From Propionibacterium sp. (GTDB taxonomy: Bacteria; Actinomycetota; Actinomycetes; Actinomycetales; Actinomycetaceae): DNA of 8,954 nt. Location: the NCBI GenBank assembly GCA_030460725.1, contig JAKECL010000047.1, positions 1 through 8,954 on the forward strand, given 5' to 3'. The notes below the pieces were generated by a model that did not search any database, was not told where the DNA came from, and worked only from the letters and a program-made list of their open reading frames with translations. Shown here piece after piece: positions 1-6,314 of the stretch. Numbering within the stretch: position 1 is the stretch's first letter; each line of letters starts with the position of its first letter. A program made the translations under genes and the position numbers.

Positions 1-78
1 CGCCTGCCGCTGGTACCCCCCACCCAGGCCGAGGTTGCCCGTCTGGATGCAGCCCTGCGGGGGCTCGGCATGCTGTGA
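1..78 (+). CDS. dapA: 4-hydroxy-tetrahydrodipicolinate synthase, C-terminal 25 residues (partial)
   Basis: Only the last 25 codons and the TGA at 76-78 are present; the gene enters from the left edge. The fragment begins RLPLVPPTQAEVARL and ends GLGML. This matches the family's C-terminal pattern, in which an R-L-P-L-V segment is followed by a short helix that closes the TIM-barrel protein. DapA condenses pyruvate with aspartate semialdehyde in the cytosol, the first committed step of the diaminopimelate/lysine pathway. The catalytic lysine and the pyruvate-binding motifs lie outside the window and cannot be checked. Position supports the call: dapA directly upstream of rnj on the same strand is a common actinobacterial arrangement. 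The stop overlaps a GTG at 75-77 that opens the rnj reading frame, although the preferred rnj start is farther on. A short fragment of another protein cannot be strictly excluded. Confidence 0.75.
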   Translation, partial: RLPLVPPTQAEVARLDAALRGLGML

Positions 79-158
79 GCGGGATGCCCCATCCCACATC
101 GGGTGACGGAGCGCACGGCGCACCGCGGGAGGAACGGGGTGCGTGGCACACTGGAGCC

Positions 159-1850
159 ATGAAGCCCCTGTACGACAACCTGAAAGAGCCTGCACCCCTC
201 GCCAAGGGTGCGCTGCGTGTGATCCCCCTGGGCGGCCTGGGGGAGGTGGGCCGCAACATGAACGTCCTTGAGTACAAGGGCAAGCTGCTCGTCGTGGACT
301 GCGGCGTCCTCTTCCCCGAGGAGACCCAACCCGGTGTGGACCTGATCCTCCCGGACTTCTCCTGGATCGAAGACCGCATGGACGACGTGGTGGGCATGGT
401 GCTCACCCACGGACACGAGGACCACATCGGAGCCGTCCCCTACCTGCTCAAGCTGCGCGACGACATCCCGATCTACGGCTCCGAACTCACCCTGGCGTTC
501 GTGGAGCCCAAGATCCGCGAGCACCGCCTGCCCACCCCCGAGCTCCACGTCGTCACCGAACACGAACGTGTGGACGTCGCCCCCTTCGACCTGGAGTTCG
601 TGGCCGTCACCCACTCCATCCCCGACGCGCTGGCCGTGTTCGTGCGCACGGGAGCCGGGAAGGTCCTCATCACCGGCGACTTCAAGATGGACCAGCTGCC
701 CCTGGACCACCGCCTCACCGACCTGCGCTCCTTCGCCCGATTCGGCGAGGAGGGCGTCGACCTGTTCATGGTGGACTCCACCAATGCCGAGGTTCCCGGG
801 TTCATCACCCCCGAACGCGAGATCGGCCCCGTGCTCGACCATGTGTTCTCCGAGGCCACCGGGCAGATCGTTGTGGCCTCCTTCTCCTCCCACGTCCACC
901 GCGTCCAGCAGGTTGTCAACGCCGCCGCCCACAACGGCCGACGCGTGGCCCTGGTGGGACGTTCCATGGAACGCAACATGCGCATCGCCGAGGAGCGCGG
1001 GTACCTCACCGTTCCGGACGGGGTGCTCATCGAGGCCAACAAGATCGGTGACATCCCTGCTGACCAGAGGGTCTACATGGCCACCGGTTCCCAGGGGGAA
1101 CCCATGGCCGCCCTCTCGCGCATGGCGGTGGGTTCCCACCGCTTCGTCACCATCGACCCCGGTGACACCGTGGTCTTCGCCTCCTCCCTGATCCCGGGCA
1201 ACGAGAACTCCGTCTACCGGGTCATCAACGACCTCACCCGACTGGGCGCCCACGTCGTGCACCGCGGCAACGCCAAGGTGCACGTCTCCGGTCACGCCTC
1301 GGCCGGCGAGCTCATCTACTGCTACAACATCGTCCAGCCCGCCAATGTCATGCCCATCCACGGTGAGGTGCGGCACCTGGTGGCCAACGGCCAGCTCGCC
1401 GTCCGCACCGGCGTGGACCCCCGCAATGTGGTCCTGGCGGAGGACGGTGTCGTGGTCGACCTGGTCGACGGCCAGGCGCGCGTGGCCGGCGCGGTTCCCT
1501 GCGAGTACGTCTACGTCGACGGCCGTTCCATCGGGGAGATCTCCGAGGATGAGCTGGAGACGCGACGCACATTGGGTTCCGAGGGCTTCATCAGCGTCTA
1601 TGCCGTGGTCGAGCACGACACCGGCACGGTGCTGGCCAAGCCGACGATCCGTGCCATCGGTATGGCGGAGGACGACGGGGTGTTCGACGAGATCCTCCCC
1701 GAGGTCGACAAGGCCCTGCGCGATGCAGCGGCCCCCGGCCGCGTCGACCCGCACGTCCTCCAGCAGGCCATGCGTCGTGTGCTGGGACGCTGGGTGGCGC
1801 GCAGACTGCGTCGCCGTCCCATGATCGTGCCGGTGGTCGTCGAGCAGTGA
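159..1850 (+). CDS. rnj: Ribonuclease J (metallo-beta-lactamase / beta-CASP RNase)
   Basis: Zinc-dependent cytosolic enzyme with 5'-to-3' exonuclease and endonuclease activity in mRNA turnover and rRNA maturation. From ATG159 it is 563 residues, normal for the family. Visible motifs: HGHEDHIG with H84, H86, D88 and H89; H152 in THSIPD; D174 in GDFKMD; beta-CASP insert from about residue 225 with SSHVHR (H245, H247) and TGSQGEP (310-315); HVSGH (H375, H379); H401 in MPIHGE. All expected metal ligands and catalytic residues are therefore present. Residues from about 460 to 563 form the usual C-terminal domain. ATG159 is chosen because homologues start shortly before an LRVIPLGGLGEVG segment. 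It has no well-spaced Shine-Dalgarno site: GGAG at 153-156 is too close and GGGAGGA at 127-133 too far. The frame is open back to GTG75, which would add 28 low-complexity residues. The stop overlaps lysX by 4 bp, suggesting coupled translation. Confidence 0.95.
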   Translation: MKPLYDNLKEPAPLAKGALRVIPLGGLGEVGRNMNVLEYKGKLLVVDCGVLFPEETQPGVDLILPDFSWIEDRMDDVVGMVLTHGHEDHIGAVPYLLKLRDDIPIYGSELTLAFVEPKIREHRLPTPELHVVTEHERVDVAPFDLEFVAVTHSIPDALAVFVRTGAGKVLITGDFKMDQLPLDHRLTDLRSFARFGEEGVDLFMVDSTNAEVPGFITPEREIGPVLDHVFSEATGQIVVASFSSHVHRVQQVVNAAAHNGRRVALVGRSMERNMRIAEERGYLTVPDGVLIEANKIGDIPADQRVYMATGSQGEPMAALSRMAVGSHRFVTIDPGDTVVFASSLIPGNENSVYRVINDLTRLGAHVVHRGNAKVHVSGHASAGELIYCYNIVQPANVMPIHGEVRHLVANGQLAVRTGVDPRNVVLAEDGVVVDLVDGQARVAGAVPCEYVYVDGRSIGEISEDELETRRTLGSEGFISVYAVVEHDTGTVLAKPTIRAIGMAEDDGVFDEILPEVDKALRDAAAPGRVDPHVLQQAMRRVLGRWVARRLRRRPMIVPVVVEQ

Positions 1851-4800
1851 GCCACCAGACCGGATCCGCATCCCGCCCGACACGCCGCCACACCCCGACC
1901 CCGACCGCCTCCACCACGGTCCCCCGGGTCATGCGGGTGCCGACCCTCGTGACGAACGTCTCGATGCTGGGTGCGCTCTGGTCCCTGGTGGCACTCACCC
2001 TGCACCACCACACCCACCCGGTGGTGCGCGCGGTCTCCGAGCTCTTCCTCGCCTTCAACGTCCCGGTCGGTCCCGGTGTGCTTGAGGCTGTCGTCCTGGT
2101 GATCCTGGGGGTGGCGTCCTCCCGGCACAAGCGGGTGGCACTGTGGGCGGTGCTCGTGCTCCAGGTCCTGGGAGGCATCTCCTCCCTGACCACCCTTCTG
2201 GCGCCCGAGGGATACGATCTGCGCTCCCTCCTGGTGGCGGGCTTCTCCGTGGCGGTGGCGGTGGCATCCGTCCCGGTCCTTCTGTGGGCCCGTCCGGCAT
2301 TCGCCGCTCGCATGGTCAAGGGTTCGCTGGTGGGTGCCGGGCTCATCCTGGTGACGGGGCTGGGTCTCAACCTCGTCTTCGGGGTACTGGCCATCCGCCT
2401 GGGATCCATGCGCCACCAGACACACGCCCTGCAGTGGCTCCTCTCCCGCGTCTTCGGGACCCTGCCCGTCTCCTTCTTCACCGATCCCGTCGCCGTCCAC
2501 GGTCCGCGTGGTCTGGGATTCGTTCTCTCCCTGGTCTCCGCCATCGTCACCGTCCTCGCGCTCTTCTACTTCCTGCGAGGCCAACGCATGCCGGGGCGCA
2601 CCCCTCAGGACGACCTCTTCGTCCGGGGTCTCCTGGCTCGCTGGGGTGAGGACTCCCTGGGTTACTTCGCCACGCGCGACGACCGGTCCGAGATTGCCTC
2701 CAGCGACGGGCGTGCCGCCGTGTCCTACGGGGTGGCCGCCGGCGTGTCACTGGTGGGCGGGGATCCCCTGGGCGATCCGCAGTCCTGGGACGATGCACTG
2801 ATGAGGTGGCGCGAGGAGTGCGCCCGCTTCGGATGGGTGCCCGCCGCCATCTCCGTGTCGGAGGCCGGGGCACGGGCATTCCGCAATCAGGGCTTCACCG
2901 TGAAGTCCATGGGCGACGAGGCCGTCATCCACACCCACAGCTTCGACCTGAACTCCCCACACATGAAGGTCCTGGCCCAGTCCGTGCGCCGGGCGAGGCG
3001 CGAGGGTGTGGACATCGCCATCCACCAGCTGCGCGACCTGGACGAGGGCGAGAGGCGTGAGCTCGCCCAGGCAGCGGAGTCCTTCCGGCACGGGGAGGAG
3101 CGCGGCTTCTCGATGTCCCTGGAGCGCATCCTGGAACCCATTGACGGGCGCACCACCGTGGTGAGCGCGCGAGGCTCCGACGGCTCCGTCCAGGCCCTCC
3201 TCACCTTCGTGCCGTGGGGCACCAGGGGTCTGTCACTGACCCTCATGCGACGCAGCCCGACCTCCGTCAATGGCATCATCGAGGCCATGGTGGTGGCCCT
3301 GGTCGAACAGGGGCGCGAGGCCTCGGTGGACCGGATCTCCCTGAACTTCGCCATGTTCCGCAGGGTCTTCGACGAGGGCGCCGCGGTGGACGCGGGTTGG
3401 ACCCACCGCCTCATGCGCCGTGTCATGCTGGTGGCCTCCCGGTTCTGGCAGCTCGACTCCCTCTACGAGTCCAATGCGCGATACCAGCCGGAATGGGTGC
3501 CGCGGTACTTCTGCTTCCTCAGTTATGCCGAAGCCACACCGGTGATCATTGCCTCGGGTGTCCTGGAGGGCTTCCTGCCCCAGCTGGGGGCCCGTACCTC
3601 CCAGCACTGGGAGGTGACACCCGAGCACCTGGAAGCCGTGCGCGCCATCGAGGACAAGGCGGTGGAGGAGACACTGCCCGCACCGCGTCTGTCCGAGCAG
3701 GAACGGGTGCGTCGCGACAAGGCCCGGCGTCTGCGCGAGGCGGGCATGGAACCATGGCCGCCGGGGGTCGACCTGGGAGAGTCCCCCTCGGCCCTGGTCG
3801 ACGCGGGGACCCATCTCACACCCGGGGAGCACTCCGGACGCAGGGTGCACACGGGTGGGCGCATCCGGGCGGTGCGTGACCACGGGGGTGTCGTCTTTGT
3901 CGACATCGAACGTGAAGGGGCGCGCATCCAGGCGGTCCTGGATACCTCCGTCCTCCCTGCGCACCTGCGCAGTCTGTGGCGCCTCACCGACATCGGCGAC
4001 ATCGTCTCGCTGGAGGGCGAACTGGTGCGCACCCGACGCGGCGAGACCTCCGTGGAGGTCAGTGACTGGGTGATGGCCGCCAAGACGCTGCGCCCACTCC
4101 CCGCACGGGGCGCCACCCTGGATGCGCGCACCCGCACCCGTCAGCGGGTCCTCCAGTTCCTCACCGATCCCACCTCTGTGGAGCTCCTGCGCATGCGTTC
4201 CCGGGCTCTGGCCGAGGTTCGCAGCGTCCTGACGGAGAAGGGCTTCCTGGAGGTCGAGACCCCCATGCTGCACGCCGTGAAGGGCGGGGCGAATGCACGT
4301 CCCTTCCTCACCCACTACAACGCCTACGGCACGGACGTCTTTCTGCGCATCGCCCCGGAGCTCTTCCTCAAGCGGCTGGCAGTGGGGGGCATGGACGCGA
4401 TCTTCGAGATGGGACGTTCCTTCCGCAACGAGGGCGCCGACGCCACCCACAACCCGGAGTTCACCTCGCTGGAGGCCTACCGGGCAGGCGGGGACTACAC
4501 GACGATGCGCATCCTCACCCAGGAACTCATCCAACGGGCCGCCCGAGCGGTCAACGGCAGATGTGTGTGCCTGAGGCCTGTGGGCAGCCCCGGTACGCAG
4601 GGCCTGCCGGTGGTCACACGCCTGGACGGCACCGACCTGGTGGAGGTGGACCTGGCAGGGGAGTGGCCGGTGGTCACCGTCCACGAGGCCGTCTCCCGGG
4701 CAGTGGGCGTGACCCTCACCCCGGACACCCCGGTGGAGGAGCTGGCCCGGCTGTGCCGCGCCCACGGCATCGAGGTCCCGCCCCTGCCCGACGAGGGTGC

Positions 4801-5224
4801 GCTGGTGGGGTCCCTCTACGACGAGCTGGTGGAGGCGCGCACCGTCATGCCGACCTTCTACACGGACTTCCCGAAGTCCTCCTCACCACTGACCCGCGCC
4901 CACCGGCGTGATTCCCGACTGGCGGAGCGATGGGACCTGGTGGCATTCGGCACCGAGTTGGGCACCGCCTACACCGAGCTCACCGATCCCGTCGACCAGC
5001 GCGAGCGTTTCACCCAGCAGTCCCTGGCTGCTGCCGCAGGGGACCCGGAGGCCATGAGCATCGACAACTCATTCCTGGACGACCTGGAGCTGGGGCTGAC
5101 CCCCACGGGTGGGCTCGGGATCGGCATGGACCGCATGGTGATGCTCCTCACCGGCACCAACATCCGCCAGGTCCTGGCCTTCCCCTTCGTGCGTCCGGTG
5201 TCGGGGACCCCGGGGGTACGGTGA
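1847..5224 (+). CDS. lysX: Bifunctional lysylphosphatidylglycerol synthetase / lysyl-tRNA synthetase LysX
   Basis: A 1125-residue membrane fusion protein. Residues 1-30 are basic and Ser/Thr-rich. Six hydrophobic segments follow at about 36-52, 75-91, 96-119, 127-147, 157-183 and 222-243. Residues about 255-560 are the MprF-type lysyltransferase domain (DUF2156), which moves lysine from Lys-tRNA to phosphatidylglycerol. Residues about 610-1125 are a class II LysRS: OB-fold about 667-740; motif 1 GFLEVETPM (799-807); lysine-site E838 in APELFLK; motif 2 FRNE (R860, E862); E876 and Y878; motif 3 GIGMDR ending in R1096. At 1037-1044 it reads ELGTAYTE, with Thr1040 and Tyr1042 where E. coli LysS has Asn424 and Phe426; as I recall, mycobacterial LysX shares this pattern. 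In the family the product lowers surface negative charge and protects against cationic peptides. GTG1847 overlaps the rnj stop as GTGA; ATG1931 (residue 29) is a possible later start. The next gene begins 4 bp downstream. Confidence 0.93.
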   Translation: MSHQTGSASRPTRRHTPTPTASTTVPRVMRVPTLVTNVSMLGALWSLVALTLHHHTHPVVRAVSELFLAFNVPVGPGVLEAVVLVILGVASSRHKRVALWAVLVLQVLGGISSLTTLLAPEGYDLRSLLVAGFSVAVAVASVPVLLWARPAFAARMVKGSLVGAGLILVTGLGLNLVFGVLAIRLGSMRHQTHALQWLLSRVFGTLPVSFFTDPVAVHGPRGLGFVLSLVSAIVTVLALFYFLRGQRMPGRTPQDDLFVRGLLARWGEDSLGYFATRDDRSEIASSDGRAAVSYGVAAGVSLVGGDPLGDPQSWDDALMRWREECARFGWVPAAISVSEAGARAFRNQGFTVKSMGDEAVIHTHSFDLNSPHMKVLAQSVRRARREGVDIAIHQLRDLDEGERRELAQAAESFRHGEERGFSMSLERILEPIDGRTTVVSARGSDGSVQALLTFVPWGTRGLSLTLMRRSPTSVNGIIEAMVVALVEQGREASVDRISLNFAMFRRVFDEGAAVDAGWTHRLMRRVMLVASRFWQLDSLYESNARYQPEWVPRYFCFLSYAEATPVIIASGVLEGFLPQLGARTSQHWEVTPEHLEAVRAIEDKAVEETLPAPRLSEQERVRRDKARRLREAGMEPWPPGVDLGESPSALVDAGTHLTPGEHSGRRVHTGGRIRAVRDHGGVVFVDIEREGARIQAVLDTSVLPAHLRSLWRLTDIGDIVSLEGELVRTRRGETSVEVSDWVMAAKTLRPLPARGATLDARTRTRQRVLQFLTDPTSVELLRMRSRALAEVRSVLTEKGFLEVETPMLHAVKGGANARPFLTHYNAYGTDVFLRIAPELFLKRLAVGGMDAIFEMGRSFRNEGADATHNPEFTSLEAYRAGGDYTTMRILTQELIQRAARAVNGRCVCLRPVGSPGTQGLPVVTRLDGTDLVEVDLAGEWPVVTVHEAVSRAVGVTLTPDTPVEELARLCRAHGIEVPPLPDEGALVGSLYDELVEARTVMPTFYTDFPKSSSPLTRAHRRDSRLAERWDLVAFGTELGTAYTELTDPVDQRERFTQQSLAAAAGDPEAMSIDNSFLDDLELGLTPTGGLGIGMDRMVMLLTGTNIRQVLAFPFVRPVSGTPGVR

Positions 5225-5228
5225 GGAC

Positions 5229-6173
5229 ATGACCGGCCGATTCATCTCGACGCACTCGGTGCTCCTGTCCCTCCCGCTCCACATCGACCGGCTCCCCGAA
5301 CGCGGTGCCTCCGTGCGTGCCGACACCGCCACCTCCACACCGGGCGGGGGTTTCACCACCTTGTCCACGGCCTCCGCACAGGGGGTCCATGCGGCACTGG
5401 CCTCGCCGTTGGGAACGGGCCCGAACTCCTTCACCGTGCGCCAGCAGTTGATGGACGCAGGCGTGGAGATCCTCACCGACGAACTCGTGGGGGACATCGG
5501 CGTGGCGGTGCTCCTGGTGGAAACGGACGGGTCCACCACCTCCATCGTCACCTCGGGGGTTGAGTCCGAGCCCTCCCGCAAAGCTCTGGACGCCATTCCC
5601 CTGGTGCCCGGCGACGTCATCCACATCGCCGGCGCAGACCTGACCAACGAGGTCGGGGCCGAGGTCCTGGCCAGTTGGGGGGCGGAACTGCCGCCCTCGG
5701 TCACCCTGGTGGTCGCTGTCTCCCCGGCTGTCAACGAGGTCCCCGTGTGGGCGTGGGGCAGGTTGCTCCAGCGCGCGGACGTGCTGACGATGAACATCCG
5801 TGAGGCGTCCCTGTTGGGGCGTGCGCTCACGGGTGCCGGGCACGGCACGGGGATCCGCGACGTGCTGCGTCCCGAGGCTGCCCTGGTGCGGCGTCTGGGC
5901 GTGATGGGGTGCGAGGTGCAGAGCTCGCGCGACGAGCCCCGTGTGCAGATCCCGGCCTTCACCTCCGAGGTCGTGGACACCACGGGTGTCGGGGACACCC
6001 ATGTGGCCACCATGTGTGCCGCCCTGCTGCAGGGGCTGGACCTGGTGGACGCCTGCCGCAGGGCCAATGCCGCCTCAGCCGTGACGATCTCCCACGAGTC
6101 GGCGCTGCCCGTGCCCACGCGCGAACAGGTCCAGGGTGTCCTGGAGGCGGGACGCATCATCTACTCCTCCTGA
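5229..6173 (+). CDS. PfkB/ribokinase-family carbohydrate kinase, substrate unknown
   Basis: A 314-residue cytosolic protein, normal length for the PfkB fold; the family phosphorylates sugars, nucleosides and related alcohols with ATP. Supporting motifs: a Gly run G39-G41 in the N-terminal substrate loop, a GTGPNS segment near residue 62, N189-I-R-E192 (the N..E metal/phosphate motif), and D250-T-T-G-V-G-D256, which ends in the expected catalytic Asp. Two deviations stand out. The Asn that normally follows the Gly run is Thr43, and the loop after D256 reads T-H-V-A-T, lacking the usual glycine. The ATP half therefore looks intact while the sugar-binding half is altered, so I give no substrate or symbol. 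ATG5229 lies 4 bp after the lysX stop. The nearest purine-rich site, AGGA at 5224-5227, is too close to be ideal, so expression probably depends on coupling to lysX. A GC-rich hairpin begins 5 nt after the stop. Confidence 0.85.
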   Translation: MTGRFISTHSVLLSLPLHIDRLPERGASVRADTATSTPGGGFTTLSTASAQGVHAALASPLGTGPNSFTVRQQLMDAGVEILTDELVGDIGVAVLLVETDGSTTSIVTSGVESEPSRKALDAIPLVPGDVIHIAGADLTNEVGAEVLASWGAELPPSVTLVVAVSPAVNEVPVWAWGRLLQRADVLTMNIREASLLGRALTGAGHGTGIRDVLRPEAALVRRLGVMGCEVQSSRDEPRVQIPAFTSEVVDTTGVGDTHVATMCAALLQGLDLVDACRRANAASAVTISHESALPVPTREQVQGVLEAGRIIYSS

Positions 6174-6205
6174 AGGGGGCCCACTCCTCCTCCTGGAGGG
6201 GGTCC
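6163..6205 (+). repeat. Imperfect tandem repeat across the kinase stop codon
   Basis: Two adjacent similar units are visible: 6163-6181 (ACTCCTCCT followed by GAAGGGGGCC) and 6183-6205 (ACTCCTCCTCCT followed by GGAGGGGGTCC). The first holds the last two Ser codons and the TGA of the kinase gene; the second is non-coding and has one extra CCT. The pattern suggests a local duplication. Each unit can fold on itself through pyrimidine/purine pairing. The alignment is by eye. Confidence 0.5.
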
Positions 6206-6211
6206 AGGGCC
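6178..6211 (+). terminator. Candidate GC-rich terminator hairpin after the kinase gene
   Basis: Inner stem 6184-6190 (CTCCTCC) pairs with 6195-6201 (GGAGGGG) around a TCCT loop, with one G-T wobble. An outer stem GGCCC (6178-6182) pairs with GGGCC (6207-6211). It begins 5 nt after the kinase TGA and would separate the rnj-lysX-kinase unit from ftsK. There is no downstream T-tract. Actinobacterial terminators often lack one, but this leaves the call tentative; it could instead only stabilise the mRNA 3' end. Confidence 0.4.
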
Positions 6212-6277
6212 TGCCCGCCGCGGTGGGGGCGGCTCCCGCGCCCGGCCACAGTCCTGCAACGAGCGGCGTGGTCGTTT

Positions 6278-6299
6278 CCCCGCAGTGCCCCTGCGCGGG
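6278..6299. repeat. Inverted repeat (8-bp arms, one bulge) upstream of ftsK
   Basis: CCC CGCAG (6278-6285) and CTGCG C GGG (6291-6299) are complementary around a TGCCC spacer, with C6296 as a single bulge. The dyad ends immediately before the proposed ftsK -10 hexamer, so it lies in the promoter spacer. It could be an operator, or a hairpin stopping read-through from upstream; the sequence cannot decide between them. Confidence 0.35.
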
Positions 6300-6305
6300 T
6301 AGCGT
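6300..6305 (+). promoter_or_regulatory. Candidate -10 element for a leaderless or near-leaderless ftsK transcript
   Basis: TAGCGT fits the actinobacterial TANNNT -10 consensus and ends 9 nt before the ftsK ATG. Transcription would start near 6312, at or within about three bases of the start codon. This agrees with the lack of any Shine-Dalgarno sequence there. The -35 is poor: TTTCCC at 6275-6280 with a long 19-nt spacer. The same TAG is an in-frame stop for the ftsK frame. Confidence 0.45.
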
Positions 6306-6314
6306 CGAGTCACC

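Noticed and set aside
79..158. Possible promoter for rnj in the dapA-rnj gap
   Set aside because: No TANNNT hexamer or convincing -35 is visible; CACACT at 147-152 has suitable spacing for a leaderless start but matches the consensus poorly.
568..1191. Alternative + strand frame inside rnj rich in Ser, Pro and Trp
   Set aside because: Composition is typical of an out-of-frame reading of GC-rich coding DNA; the RNase J frame has all expected motifs.
1591..2584. Two overlapping minus-strand frames of about 320 codons at the rnj-lysX junction
   Set aside because: Low-complexity Arg/Gly/Thr-rich translations, mutually overlapping and opposite two well-supported genes.
3233..4765. A 510-codon minus-strand open frame inside lysX
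   Set aside because: It lies opposite clear MprF and LysRS motifs, has no domain signature, and is explained by codon bias.
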